From JAKACU01 sp021821185 (GTDB lineage: Bacteria; Bacillota; Bacilli; Alicyclobacillales; SLC66), in NCBI GenBank assembly GCA_027343965.1, contig DAHWJX010000123.1:1-32502 (forward strand): 32,502 nucleotides of DNA. The letters run 5' to 3'. Positions 15,980 through 25,448 of this stretch are shown here, piece after piece. A program made the position numbers and the translations under genes. The first letter of the stretch is position 1. Each line of letters begins with the position of its first letter. Below the pieces are notes generated by a model that had not been told where the DNA came from, made no database searches, and was given only the letters and a program-made list of their open reading frames with translations.

Positions 15980-17026
15980 TTACGCTTGTTGCTCCAAGTT
16001 TTGAATCGTAGACAAGATGTTGTTGTCTGTATTGATCACTTTGGAGTTCGCATCAAAGCCTTGTTGCGCAATAATCATATTGGTAAATTCATTGGTCAAG
16101 TTTACATTCGATGCTTCAAGATAACCGACCCGAAAGGATGCAAAACCATTTTGCCCTGGTACACCAAGGGAAGCACCTTGGGTCGGAGTTGGCGTGGCCA
16201 AAAACTGACCAGAGTTTGTAGTAGGTACGTACATACTACCTCCGGCTTTTTGCATACCACCGGGATTGAAAAACTGGGCCAAAGGAACCTGCCACGTTTC
16301 TTTAAAATTAGGATTGTTAGGATCAGAAACGGTAATCTGCCCATTGGCTCCGATACTAAAATTACCGGGAATAACGGTTAAGCTTCCCCCTGATGTTTGT
16401 TGCCCCACACTGATATTGACTGCAGATAAGTTAGATGGTGATGCGATCGTGTTTCCATTGGCATCCGTAACTACCCCAGTTGCCGAAGTTGATCCTGATG
16501 TCACGGTAGTTGTTGTTCCAGTTGTCGTCGATTTGGTAAGCAAATACCCCAAGAGCTTTGCACCGTTAGGCAATACCAAGTTACCGGCGGCATCAACGGT
16601 GAAATTCCCAGCGCGCGTGTAGGCAACGGAGTTACTACCCACAGCGGTAGGCGTGGGAGTCGTATCTCCTGCTACCGGCTGCGTTGTCGGAGCGCTGGTA
16701 CTCACCGCAAACATGCCATCACCGTTGAGGGCAATGTCTGTCGGTACACCGGTCTGTTGATCAGCACCTTGGGTAAATAATGTATCGATAGAGGCCACAT
16801 TAACGCCCAATCCAACTTGTTGCGGATTCGTTCCGCCAGGCCCTGTCGTGCCAGCGGCAGTTGGCGAAGATGCACCTGATAGCGTCTGGCTCAGGATGTC
16901 ACTAAATTCGACACGACCCGTCTTAAATCCTGTCGTATCGACATTGGCAATGTTATTTCCAGTAACGTCCAAGCTTGTTTGAAAAGCATTCATCCCTGAA
17001 ATGGCCGAATATAACGAACGTAACAT
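15980..17026 (-). CDS. flgE: Flagellar hook protein FlgE
   Basis: FlgE polymerises into the hook outside the cell. The N-terminal rod/hook motif is clear (YSAISGMNAFQTSLDVTGNN, then IANVDTTGFK), as is the C-terminal helix (VNLTNEFTNMIIAQQGFDAN). The middle region (about residues 105-215) is rich in Thr, Ser, Pro and Gly, as expected for surface-exposed domains. The length of 348 residues fits a Firmicute hook protein. The start is ATG, with AAAGGAGG 6-7 bases upstream. It could formally be called FlgG-like, but the size and place after flgD favour FlgE. Confidence 0.94.
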   Translation of the reverse strand: MLRSLYSAISGMNAFQTSLDVTGNNIANVDTTGFKTGRVEFSDILSQTLSGASSPTAAGTTGPGGTNPQQVGLGVNVASIDTLFTQGADQQTGVPTDIALNGDGMFAVSTSAPTTQPVAGDTTPTPTAVGSNSVAYTRAGNFTVDAAGNLVLPNGAKLLGYLLTKSTTTGTTTTVTSGSTSATGVVTDANGNTIASPSNLSAVNISVGQQTSGGSLTVIPGNFSIGANGQITVSDPNNPNFKETWQVPLAQFFNPGGMQKAGGSMYVPTTNSGQFLATPTPTQGASLGVPGQNGFASFRVGYLEASNVNLTNEFTNMIIAQQGFDANSKVINTDNNILSTIQNLEQQA

Positions 17027-17121
17027 GAAAAATCCTCCTTTTGTATGTCGCCTCAGTCAATCGGCGAACATTCGAACAGCCTCCGACAAGCGGTCCAGCT
17101 GCGTTACTTCAATCTCAACGA

Positions 17122-17541
17122 TTATGACTTAGCCATCACCATAGCACTGTCAATATTCGTGATGACACTCGGTTCTGACGCGTCAAGACGCATGGCTGTA
17201 ACCACAGTACGGTTCGGCACACTTAATACGTAACCTATAGAGCCAACTACGATTAACGATTCCTTAGCGTTCTTTTGTGCTAATGTGTCTGCTGCGCGCG
17301 ATAGATCTTGCATCGTTTGTTCGGTTACCACCACACCTCGCGACCGCAAACGTTCACTGGCGTGTGCAGATAGGGTAATGGACTGGCCTACCGTAGCTTT
17401 TGCGTTTTGTTGTTGTGTTTTTTGCAACGTCCTCGCAAAAGTGTTACCTGCATTTATTTCCTCCACCTTGTTGCGGATTTGCGCAGGTGGCGTCGGCGAT
17501 GTGGTACCATGGTTGCCAATACGCAACCAATTTTCTGTCAT
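17122..17541 (-). CDS. Flagellar operon protein (TIGR02530-type)
   Basis: This 139-residue soluble protein lies between flgD and flgE. A polar N-terminal part (1-55) is followed by SITLSAHASERLRSRGVVV, then a helix and a beta-rich C-terminus ending ASEPSVITNIDSAMVMAKS. That pattern is characteristic of the conserved flagellar-operon protein found at this location in many Firmicutes. I know of no established biochemical function. The start is ATG, with AAGGGGG 8 bases upstream, 13 bases after the flgD stop. The 95 bases downstream, before flgE, hold no gene that I can support. Confidence 0.85.
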   Translation of the reverse strand: MTENWLRIGNHGTTSPTPPAQIRNKVEEINAGNTFARTLQKTQQQNAKATVGQSITLSAHASERLRSRGVVVTEQTMQDLSRAADTLAQKNAKESLIVVGSIGYVLSVPNRTVVTAMRLDASEPSVITNIDSAMVMAKS

Positions 17542-17554
17542 AGAGCAAGCCCCC

Positions 17555-18043
17555 TTACTTAGCGACTGACAGTACTGATGAAACAGGATAGTCCGTTCCG
17601 TTTACAGTCACCGTGGTGGTGGAACCGTTAGCATTTACTGAACTGACGGGTCCTGTCACATTACTTCCATCTGCCGCTCGCAAAGTCACCGTATTACCCA
17701 GCAATAAAAATGCTGAATTAAGCTGTGTGCTAGACGTTAAATTGTTCAGTTCAGTCACCATCTGTGCACTGGAGTTCGAGACATTCGTCATTTGTTCGAG
17801 CGATGTAAATTGCGCTAATTGTGCAATGAACTGCGAGTTACTCTGTGGCTTCGTTGGATCTTGATGTTGCATCTGAGTGACAAGTAACTGTAAAAAAGAA
17901 TTCTCGCCTAACGAACTGCTCGATATGGCACCGGAAAGGGCCGACGATGTTGACGAAGTGCCCGTACTTGATGTCGCTGACGCACCCGTTGTACTCGATG
18001 TTGTAACGGAAGGTGTCGTATTTGTGATCGCAGAAATGGTCAT
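17555..18043 (-). CDS. flgD: Hook-cap (hook assembly) protein FlgD
   Basis: FlgD caps the growing hook so that FlgE can assemble. The family motif NSFLQLLVTQMQHQDPTKP is at about residues 48-66, followed by SQFIAQLAQFTSLEQM. It then ends after one short beta domain, giving 162 residues, similar to the short FlgD of Bacillus rather than the roughly 230-residue enteric form. The first 45 residues are almost only Ser, Thr, Ala and Gly. The start is ATG, with AGGAGGT 6 bases upstream. Confidence 0.95.
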   Translation of the reverse strand: MTISAITNTTPSVTTSSTTGASATSSTGTSSTSSALSGAISSSSLGENSFLQLLVTQMQHQDPTKPQSNSQFIAQLAQFTSLEQMTNVSNSSAQMVTELNNLTSSTQLNSAFLLLGNTVTLRAADGSNVTGPVSSVNANGSTTTVTVNGTDYPVSSVLSVAK

Positions 18044-18069
18044 CTCTCAACCTCCTAAAAGTGCGTCTC

Positions 18070-19638
18070 TTATGCTTCAGCAAAAAAAACACTTGAACCT
18101 ACCCCTTGATCGAAATAGGAAGTTCCCTTGAAGCCGACACTAAGTGTACTTACTACAGGCGCAGTCAGTACCGGAATGGGCGATGACGGTTGCCGAAAAG
18201 ACTGTTGACTCGATCCTGAATCACTGCGAACATCCACCGATACACTCGCAAATCCACTTTGTAAAAGTTGTTCCTTTAAATCCGGAAGAAACTTTTCAAG
18301 TAGCATTTTTGACGTGTCAGCAGAGGTTACAAATTGTACGTTCAATTCACCCGATGAGTGCGCATGTATGTTTAACTTTAGCTTACCTAAATGCGCTGGT
18401 ATCAAGGTCATTTCCACCGAAGATTGAACTGGCATCCCGGTTTCACGAGCTTTAGCCATCGCAAGATTGAGCAATTGTTGTCCATCGCCTCGAAGCCAAT
18501 AAGCAGCATTGCTTAACGAATAGCCGTTTATGCTGGTTGTTGGCGATGCCATGGGTATGAACGTTGTGACTGGTGTGGTAACGCTACTTGTATTAACCTC
18601 CAATACCAATGATGATGACGCACTGCTGCTTTGATCGGTTTGTTGCTTATTTGTCGTATCACGCCGCAAGCTTGCTTCACTAACGGCCCTCGACGCAGTG
18701 TGTTTAACAAAGCTCTTTTGCAACCATTTTGCGGCTCCTTGATTACTGGTGGGTAACGTTTCTACTAACACATTTGATGTGGCAACTTTGTTCTTTGACT
18801 TAAGCGCCATACCTTTTGCCGTTCGAACGATTGTTGGTTTCAAAGTGTTTTTTTGCATTACGAGTGACTGCAACGTAGGCTTTGCCATGATGTCTGACCG
18901 ACTGATACTACGTTTTGCGATCACCTGCAAAAAACTACTTTTTACTTGACTGTTCGTTGGCATCGTTGCTATCAACGAATTTTGTGCTATTTGTATTGAT
19001 GAAGGCTTCAAGGATTCACTTTGCAACGAAAGTGCTGGCGACGAATTTTTAAGTGTCATGTTTTGCCGCTTGACACTGCGATCTACAGGCATTGTCAAAC
19101 TTCCCTGGTTCGCCAAGGACGACAAATTTGAGCTTTTCATAAGCTTTGACACACTAACCGATTGGTTAGTGTGCCCGCCAGTTGATCGAATTGTTGGAGC
19201 CATCGGTATAGATTGTTTTGAGTTCGCAGACAAGTCACGAACAGGGAGTTTCTTACCTATCGACACAGTAGCAGCAGTTTGAATTTGACTTGGCTTGACA
19301 GCATCAAGGCCATGAGCTTTTGTTGTCACATCACCGGTTGTTGCATGAGTAACATGTGAAATCAAGCGGGTTTTCCCTTGAGAGGGCAGTGGATTTGTTG
19401 CAAGGAATGACCCCGGAACACTTAGTGTACCTGCAAGAATCGCACCCTGTTTCTTCTCACTAAGCACTGAATTATGCTCTTTTTGTAGCAAAGCCGCAAA
19501 AGACCCCTTAACTCTCACATGATGAGTTGTAACGGAACGTTTATCCTTACCACAAGTCAAAAGTGCCTTTATATCGCCTTTTGGCACATGCTTAGATACA
19601 CCCGTTTTTGCTTTTAAAGGGAATTCATAAGCGATCAT
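18070..19638 (-). CDS. fliK: Hook-length control protein FliK
   Basis: FliK measures hook length and triggers the FlhB specificity switch. Only the C-terminal Flg_hook domain (about residues 384-473) is well conserved, with the LIPAHLGKL signature (412-420) and the following GELNVQFVTSADTSKMLLEK. The long N-terminal part (1-380) is low-complexity, rich in Ser, Thr, Lys and Gln with few acidic residues, which suits its presumed ruler role. The length of 522 residues is within the wide family range. The start is ATG with AGGAGG 11 bases upstream. Confidence 0.93.
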   Translation of the reverse strand: MIAYEFPLKAKTGVSKHVPKGDIKALLTCGKDKRSVTTHHVRVKGSFAALLQKEHNSVLSEKKQGAILAGTLSVPGSFLATNPLPSQGKTRLISHVTHATTGDVTTKAHGLDAVKPSQIQTAATVSIGKKLPVRDLSANSKQSIPMAPTIRSTGGHTNQSVSVSKLMKSSNLSSLANQGSLTMPVDRSVKRQNMTLKNSSPALSLQSESLKPSSIQIAQNSLIATMPTNSQVKSSFLQVIAKRSISRSDIMAKPTLQSLVMQKNTLKPTIVRTAKGMALKSKNKVATSNVLVETLPTSNQGAAKWLQKSFVKHTASRAVSEASLRRDTTNKQQTDQSSSASSSLVLEVNTSSVTTPVTTFIPMASPTTSINGYSLSNAAYWLRGDGQQLLNLAMAKARETGMPVQSSVEMTLIPAHLGKLKLNIHAHSSGELNVQFVTSADTSKMLLEKFLPDLKEQLLQSGFASVSVDVRSDSGSSQQSFRQPSSPIPVLTAPVVSTLSVGFKGTSYFDQGVGSSVFFAEA

Positions 19639-19707
19639 GTTCTATCGTTCCTCCTTTCCTACGATGTTGAAAAAAGTTTTGCATCCCCCCTTTCGCCAAC
19701 CCAAACT

Positions 19708-20304
19708 TCAGGCACCAGCTTGCAACAATTTCGCTGCTACTTTAACTGGTAATTGCGCCATAACAGAGGCTTGATCTGGTGCATCCATCGCTTGCAGTGT
19801 CAATACTTGCTCATGAAACGGCAACTGCGTCAAAATCTGCGATGCTTGAGTCGGTGACATGTTCATTAACACAGTCGCCTCTGATTTGGCATTTTTCGAA
19901 ACTTGTTTGGCGACTACAAGTTGACGTTGCACTCTATGCAATTCATTTTTCAAGACAGATGCCGACGTTTTAGATGTAGCAAGTTGCTGTTGCAAACGGT
20001 GCACAGAAACTTCCAAAGTTTTAAGGTGTAACCGGTCATTCGCAACAGTTAGTTTCAATTGCGTTTTTAGCGACGATACCTGTTCCGACACAGGCGGCAT
20101 CTTGGCCGGTAACCCCAACGAATGTCGAACAACAGGAAACTGATCAAGCCACGTATTGAACGTCCCTGTTACGTTAAAACCTAATATAAACTGTAATATG
20201 ACGATAAGAAGAATGATCGTAAACATAATGGGTAAAATGATCATATAAAACACCCAAGAGAGAGGGCGCACTTCGTAAGGTTTTTCTTTTTTATCCGCCA
20301 CCAA
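19708..20304 (-). CDS. motE: MotE/YlxF family protein (MgtE-N-like domain)
   Basis: This 198-residue protein has one N-terminal membrane helix (about residues 17-43) and a coiled coil (about 70-140). The C-terminal domain is MgtE-N-like (MSPTQASQILTQLPFHEQVL, then TLQAMDAPDQASVMAQLP). This matches the YlxF protein found between fliJ and fliK in Bacillus; the family is also named MotE, a proposed chaperone for the stator protein MotC in other bacteria. The function here is inferred from family only. The start is TTG at 20304, with AGGAG 7 bases upstream. The next codon, GTG, is an alternative. Confidence 0.85.
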   Translation of the reverse strand: MVADKKEKPYEVRPLSWVFYMIILPIMFTIILLIVILQFILGFNVTGTFNTWLDQFPVVRHSLGLPAKMPPVSEQVSSLKTQLKLTVANDRLHLKTLEVSVHRLQQQLATSKTSASVLKNELHRVQRQLVVAKQVSKNAKSEATVLMNMSPTQASQILTQLPFHEQVLTLQAMDAPDQASVMAQLPVKVAAKLLQAGA

Positions 20305-20338
20305 CCGTCAACTCCTCTTGAGTGATAAGCAAATTCAC

Positions 20339-20770
20339 TTATAAGATCGCCTTATTACGCGACACAGCAAGATCATCAGCCTGCCGCAAGTCATGTTTGT
20401 AGCGTTCAGCATCGATCGCTTCTAACGTTTGTTCATGATAAATCTCCCAGCGTGTGACATCTTGATACGCCAATGTCGTTTGCTGACGAAATTGTTCTAC
20501 TTCCTCCGAACGTCCGATCACCGTAGCTGTTTGTTTCAATTTTTGTTCCTGAAGTAAATCAAAATAATAATGCCATAATAGTGCATCGTTGCCTGACCGG
20601 AATAAAGTAAGGTGATCATGATCCAAATTTTCGATGCCTCTTTGTAACTGTGCCAACTTCGCAGTTTGCTCTTCCAGTGCGTAAGTTGCATTTTTTTGTC
20701 TTGCTACAGCCTGCTGTAAAACCAATTCATGTAAGTGATGCAGTCGTGCTGTTCGATCGCTTTTAGTCAT
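20339..20770 (-). CDS. fliJ: Flagellar export protein FliJ
   Basis: FliJ is the coiled-coil stalk of the export ATPase complex, comparable to the gamma subunit of F1. The 143 residues are nearly all helical and charged, in two long heptad-rich stretches, with no membrane segment. FliJ proteins are poorly conserved, so the call leans on length, coiled-coil nature and position directly after fliI. The ATG overlaps the fliI stop by 4 bases. Confidence 0.88.
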   Translation of the reverse strand: MTKSDRTARLHHLHELVLQQAVARQKNATYALEEQTAKLAQLQRGIENLDHDHLTLFRSGNDALLWHYYFDLLQEQKLKQTATVIGRSEEVEQFRQQTTLAYQDVTRWEIYHEQTLEAIDAERYKHDLRQADDLAVSRNKAIL

Positions 20771-22092
20771 CGTTCGATGCTCCCCTGCACAAGGCTTACT
20801 AACTGTTGGATCGTATCTTCAAACGCAGAAGCATCATCCACAGATTGACATAAAAACGCCAGTAAATCTTGATCCATTTTGATTGCTTGATCAGCTACCT
20901 CATCAGAGCCCTGCTGATAAGCACCAATTTTAATGAGATCATCGACATCGCGTTTGGCGGCCATAAGGCGACGGATGTGCATGGCTGCTTGCACATGTTC
21001 CTTTTGTGCGACATCCCCCATTAACCGACTAATGCTTTGCAAAGGATCCACGGAAGGGAAATGACCGCGATTCGCCAAATTACGATCCAGTACGATATGG
21101 CCATCCAAAATCCCACGTACAGCATCGGCAATCGGATCTTGTAAATCATCGCCATCCACAAGTACTGTGTAAATGCCCGTAATCGAACCAAGTTTTGCGC
21201 GCCCTGCTCGTTCAAGCAGTTTAGGCAAGGTAGCAAACACCGATGGGGTATATCCCCGCGCCGTCGGAGGTTCTCCAATGGCAAGGCCTAGTTCTCTTGA
21301 GGCCATCGCAAAACGTGTGACAGAATCCATCATCAAAGTCACTTGGTTCCCTTGATCGCGAAAATATTCAGCGATTGCCGTGGCGACGAATGCCCCTTTA
21401 ATGCGGACAAGCGCAGGTTGATCGGATGTAGCCACAACCACGACAGAATGCGCCAAGGCATCTCCCAAATCGCGTTCGATAAATTCCCGCACCTCTCGCC
21501 CACGCTCTCCAATCAACGCAATGACATTAACATCGGCTTCTGTATTTTTCGCGATCATACCTAGTAGCGTACTTTTGCCAACTCCACTACCAGCGAAAAG
21601 CCCAACACGTTGTCCTAGTCCTAATGTCAGCAGACCATCAATGACCCGAACTCCTGTGCCAAGGCGACGATCAATTCGCGGACGCGATAATGGCGACGGA
21701 GGATTGCGATGAATCGGCACCCACTCATCGGCATCCAACTTACCCATGCCATCGATAGGCTCACCCAAACCGTCAAGCACTCTACCGAGCAACCCCGGCC
21801 CAACGGCAATTTGCAATGAGTTACCAGTTGCCTCCACTTCACTTCCGGGTGCTAATCCGTCCAAAGAACCTAAAGGCATCAGTAAGACACGATCAGCTCG
21901 AAACCCAACTACTTCACATAGTGAATCCTGTCCATGGTCGCTGTGAATGATACACACATCACCAATGCGTGCTGCAGGACCATTTGCCTCCATGGTCAAT
22001 CCAATGACTTGTTCCACACGTCCGTAAACCTTATGAAATCTTCCGCGTTCTAGTGCAATTTTATAAGGATCAAGTGTTGGCAGTTCGATCAT
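20767..22092 (-). CDS. fliI: Flagellum-specific export ATPase FliI
   Basis: FliI is the hexameric ATPase of the flagellar type III export apparatus, related to F1-beta. Near the centre lies Walker A AGSGVGKST, with the catalytic-Glu region GERGREVREFIERD about 20 residues later. The LMMDSVTRFAMASRELGLA stretch and the GSITGIYTVLVDGDD stretch are also family hallmarks. I place the start at ATG 22092 (MIELPTLDPYKIAL), 9 bases after GGGAGG; the ATG two codons upstream is only 3 bases from it. The gene overlaps fliH by 23 bases. Confidence 0.98.
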   Translation of the reverse strand: MIELPTLDPYKIALERGRFHKVYGRVEQVIGLTMEANGPAARIGDVCIIHSDHGQDSLCEVVGFRADRVLLMPLGSLDGLAPGSEVEATGNSLQIAVGPGLLGRVLDGLGEPIDGMGKLDADEWVPIHRNPPSPLSRPRIDRRLGTGVRVIDGLLTLGLGQRVGLFAGSGVGKSTLLGMIAKNTEADVNVIALIGERGREVREFIERDLGDALAHSVVVVATSDQPALVRIKGAFVATAIAEYFRDQGNQVTLMMDSVTRFAMASRELGLAIGEPPTARGYTPSVFATLPKLLERAGRAKLGSITGIYTVLVDGDDLQDPIADAVRGILDGHIVLDRNLANRGHFPSVDPLQSISRLMGDVAQKEHVQAAMHIRRLMAAKRDVDDLIKIGAYQQGSDEVADQAIKMDQDLLAFLCQSVDDASAFEDTIQQLVSLVQGSIER

Positions 22093-22867
22093 TCTCATCG
22101 ACCTCCCACTCTTTGGCTATGTGAAGGAGAATTTGTCGTACCTGATCAAATCGAACGTCGAGTCGCCCATCAACCGTTCCTTGATCCGTGCGGATCACAA
22201 TATCGCCAGGTTGCAACGCTTGGTCAATAATGATGGAACATTCCGACGTTTGCGTTAGCATACGTTCCATTCGCTCCCGTTTGTCAAGAACGGACGCAAA
22301 GTCAGCCGATGCTACGCGGATCTCCACTTGGTGCGCTTTGTCCACATCTCGTAACAGATCCTGTGCAAAGATAGCTGCGTAGTCACTCGATGCTTGATCA
22401 AGTTCCCTGCGAACAATGCGTTTTGCAACCAACAAGGCAAGTTCAACGATAAACGACTCTGATTTTTTAATACGAGCATGCCGTTCCGTTTGTGCAAGTG
22501 CAAGCGACTGATTTATCTGATCAATCACAATCTGCTCATTCATTTGCGCTTCTTTGCGACCAAGATCCAACCCTTGCTCAAAACCTGCCTGTTCAGCTTT
22601 TAAACGAATATCTTCAACTTCTATTTGTGCTTGTTCTACTAACTGAACAGCTCTTTGTCGCGCCTTTTCCACTAAAGACAACATATCTTCTTCAATTTGT
22701 GCAAGTTCTTGCTTACGACGAGCATATTCTGCCTCCACTTCCACAAACGGCGAAAACAGAGTACTTTCATCTGGTATACTGAGAGTCCCAAGCGTCGTTT
22801 CGCGTGAAGGATGGGCAATTGTTCTCTCTGGCATTTTCTTTTCCTTTGGTCGAAGAATTCTAGACAA
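22070..22867 (-). CDS. fliH: Flagellar assembly protein FliH
   Basis: FliH is the peripheral stalk and regulator of FliI. The protein is a long charged helix (about residues 40-140) followed by a conserved globular C-terminal part (LALLVAKRIVRREL, later GDIVIRTDQGTVDGRLDVRF). The frame is open much further upstream into fliG, but that part is fliG read out of frame. The best start is TTG 22867 (MSRILRPKEKKMPERT), preceded by a perfect Shine-Dalgarno GGAGGTGA that lies in the last fliG codons. This gives 265 residues and an 8-base overlap with fliG. An ATG at 22834 with AAAGGA is the alternative. Confidence 0.93.
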   Translation of the reverse strand: MSRILRPKEKKMPERTIAHPSRETTLGTLSIPDESTLFSPFVEVEAEYARRKQELAQIEEDMLSLVEKARQRAVQLVEQAQIEVEDIRLKAEQAGFEQGLDLGRKEAQMNEQIVIDQINQSLALAQTERHARIKKSESFIVELALLVAKRIVRRELDQASSDYAAIFAQDLLRDVDKAHQVEIRVASADFASVLDKRERMERMLTQTSECSIIIDQALQPGDIVIRTDQGTVDGRLDVRFDQVRQILLHIAKEWEVDENDRTANT

Positions 22868-23870
22868 GAATATCTTCACCTCCACCACGCGCAATGACGA
22901 TCTCGCCCATTTCTTCCAAGCGACGAATTTGCGCGACAATACGTTGCTGTGCCTCTTCAACATCACGCAACCTGACTGGCGGTGCGAATTCCATATCCTG
23001 TTTGAACGTCTCTACCATGCGCTTAGACATATTGCGATAGACAGCCTCTTGAACATCTTCACTGGCGGTACGCAAGGCCAGCATCAAATCACTTTGCTCC
23101 ACATCGCGAATAACTCGTTGAATGGCGCGATTATCCAACAGAACGATATCCTCAAAGACAAACATGAGTTTTTTGATATTCTCAGCCAATTCAGGATCGC
23201 TTGTCTCAAGACTTTCTAAGATGCCACGTTCTGTAGCTCGATCAACGCCGTTTAAAATGTGCACTACAGCTTCCAGACCACCGACTTCTGTGACATCAAT
23301 GGAACTGGTGGATGCCATCTTCGTCTCAAGCACGCGCTCAACCGAACTGATCACTTCAGGACTGGTAGCCTCCATCACAGCAATCCGCTTAGCTACATCC
23401 GCACGAACAATGGCGGGCAATTCACCCAATATAGCTGCGGCTTGATTGGCATCAAGATAAGATAGAACCAAGGCGATGGTTTGCGGATGTTCATTTTGAA
23501 TAAACCCCAAAATTTGACTGGGATTAGCTCGGCGAGCAAATTCGAACGGTCGCACTTGAAGAGATGAAGTCAACCGTTCAATAATCGATAATGCACGTTC
23601 TTGCCCCATTGCTTTTTCAAGTACCTCTTTGGCATATTCAATGCCTCCAGATGCGATAATCTGATCGGCAACCGCTAGTTCCTGAAACTCATGAAGTACA
23701 GGAGAGCGATCTTGGCTATCCACTTTTCGCATCGTAGCAATTTCTAAGGTCAATTGTTCAATTTCATCTTCTCGCAAGTGTCGATAGATATTTGACGCTA
23801 CTTCGGGCCCAAGGGAGATGAGTAGAATCGCCGCTTTTTGTTTACTCGTCAATTCGGTGCCTCGACGCAC
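22860..23870 (-). CDS. fliG: Flagellar motor switch protein FliG
   Basis: FliG links the MS ring to the C-ring and contacts the stators. The three-domain layout is clear: the N-terminal FliF-binding part (1-100), the middle FliM-binding domain with the EHPQ motif (127-130), and the C-terminal torque domain. The torque domain contains LLDNRAIQRVIRDVEQSDLM (from about 244) with its alternating charges. The length of 336 residues is normal. The start is GTG, with AGGGGG 8 bases upstream; the ATG just before it is out of frame. Confidence 0.98.
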   Translation of the reverse strand: MRRGTELTSKQKAAILLISLGPEVASNIYRHLREDEIEQLTLEIATMRKVDSQDRSPVLHEFQELAVADQIIASGGIEYAKEVLEKAMGQERALSIIERLTSSLQVRPFEFARRANPSQILGFIQNEHPQTIALVLSYLDANQAAAILGELPAIVRADVAKRIAVMEATSPEVISSVERVLETKMASTSSIDVTEVGGLEAVVHILNGVDRATERGILESLETSDPELAENIKKLMFVFEDIVLLDNRAIQRVIRDVEQSDLMLALRTASEDVQEAVYRNMSKRMVETFKQDMEFAPPVRLRDVEEAQQRIVAQIRRLEEMGEIVIARGGGEDILV

Positions 23871-23882
23871 TGCATTAGCCCC

Positions 23883-25421
23883 CTACTCTTCCGATATCCA
23901 TGCTCTCACAAGCCCTGCAAAAGACTCAGGTCGCCGTAAAGCCATCTCTTGCAACTGCTTTGTCAAAGTAACCTCTTCTGGTTCAGGAGGTGGACTGGCC
24001 ATGGCTGCGGCAGACAAGGAGCCTAGTGCACTCGTAGTAACACGCCTCTTATTGCGCGAACGCAACCACGCTATCGACACGGCGCCTACAGCCAATAGCA
24101 AGGCTGCAGCACCACCGATACCAAGCGGTCCACCCAAAAGCGAAGATGATGTCGCGGGAACAGTCAACGCAGTTGTGAACGGCGCCGATAACACTGTAAC
24201 CGAAGGAGCTTTCACCGTGGTACCACGTTGACCAATTGCCGTTAACACATACGATTGGATGGCAGAACGTAAACTTGGTGTGAGCACCATGGCTTTTGAA
24301 TTGATCAAAACACTGACTGTGTAACCATTAACTTGCATGGGATCATACGTTGTAGATGTATTCACATAGTTATTATCATAATTTGTTGTGCTTGAACGGC
24401 TTGACGAAGAACCACCGTTGCCAGTTCCTGCCGATCCATAGGTGACGATATTCGGGTTTTGTGTTGCTTGACCAGCCACACCACCCGTCGCGGCGGTCGA
24501 TGCACCTGTTGAAGATTGCTGAGAAGCCTGTGCCGACAAAGGAGGTCCCGCCGTCACTTGGTGCTGTTGTCGTGTAACTTGATTGAAAGTAACCGATGCA
24601 TGAACAATGACCTGAACATTCCCGGAGCCAACCATTTGTGCAAGACTACCTTGCAGTTGCGTTTGCGCCGCTTGTTCCAATTGTTGTTGCATGGCAAGTT
24701 CCTGACTAGCCAATGAACTTCCTCCAGCAGTCGTGGCATTTGATGATGCAGAAGACGACAAATCATTGCCATTTTGATCAACAACAACGACATCCGCAGA
24801 GTTGAGACCCTGCACCGAATGAGCTACTAATTGCTGAATGCCATACACCTGTTGAGGCGTTAAAGCCGCTCCTGCACCCAGCGTTAAAACGACGGTGGCT
24901 TTAGCGGATGAATTCGCTGAACTGACCAAAAAAGAACTTTGCTGCGCGGGCACAACGGTTACCTCAGCACTGGCGATACCATTGATCAAATCAATCGATT
25001 GTGCAATTCTTTGTTGTAAAACAGACAGTTGTTCCAAATTCAATTCCTGACTGGACAACGAAAAAACACTACTTTGTTGAAAGATTTGCGAATAATCTAC
25101 CGTTCCGCTAGAAGGCAAGCCTTGCATCGCCATATCAACTCGCACTTGATCCGCTTGCTGCGCAGGTACGAGAACATTGGTTCCCTGTAATTGGTATGGA
25201 ATCTTCAACTGATCAAGCTTTTGCGTAATTTCTCCAGCTGACTTTGCATCAAGGTTGGAGAACACCACTTGATAATTGGGATTACTAAAAAACAAGGTTA
25301 AAGCGACCACAGTCGCCAGAAAAAACGCCAAAATAAGCCATAAATTACGACGTTGTTTTTTTTCTAGACTTTCATAAAAGGATTGCCACCGAGCACGCAA
25401 AGAGGCTATATCAAAATTCAT
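23883..25421 (-). CDS. fliF: Flagellar MS-ring protein FliF
   Basis: FliF builds the membrane MS ring on which the whole flagellum is assembled. There are two membrane segments (about residues 27-46 and 431-453). Between them lie the ring-building domains (YQVVFSNLDAKSAGEITQKL, later IASAEVTVVPAQQSSF) and a Gln/Ser/Gly-rich stretch (about 290-345). The C-terminal cytoplasmic tail (about 485-512) is the FliG-binding part. The length of 512 residues is normal. The start is ATG, with AGGTGA 8 bases upstream. Confidence 0.98.
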   Translation of the reverse strand: MNFDIASLRARWQSFYESLEKKQRRNLWLILAFFLATVVALTLFFSNPNYQVVFSNLDAKSAGEITQKLDQLKIPYQLQGTNVLVPAQQADQVRVDMAMQGLPSSGTVDYSQIFQQSSVFSLSSQELNLEQLSVLQQRIAQSIDLINGIASAEVTVVPAQQSSFLVSSANSSAKATVVLTLGAGAALTPQQVYGIQQLVAHSVQGLNSADVVVVDQNGNDLSSSASSNATTAGGSSLASQELAMQQQLEQAAQTQLQGSLAQMVGSGNVQVIVHASVTFNQVTRQQHQVTAGPPLSAQASQQSSTGASTAATGGVAGQATQNPNIVTYGSAGTGNGGSSSSRSSTTNYDNNYVNTSTTYDPMQVNGYTVSVLINSKAMVLTPSLRSAIQSYVLTAIGQRGTTVKAPSVTVLSAPFTTALTVPATSSSLLGGPLGIGGAAALLLAVGAVSIAWLRSRNKRRVTTSALGSLSAAAMASPPPEPEEVTLTKQLQEMALRRPESFAGLVRAWISEE

Positions 25422-25448
25422 AGATCATGTCACCTGGTCGTTTCATAC

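Noticed and set aside
17041..17121. Short open minus-strand stretch (about 22 codons, ending AVRMFAD then a stop) and a GCCGATTG resembling a sigma-28 -10 before flgE
   Set aside because: The stretch has no start codon with a ribosome site and its length is expected by chance. The -10-like element has no TAAA at the right distance. I see nothing supportable in this 95-base gap.
22868..22966. Extended fliH N-terminus (MMLKRHSNVL...)
   Set aside because: This part is fliG coding sequence read in another frame; the perfect Shine-Dalgarno before TTG 22867 gives a better start.
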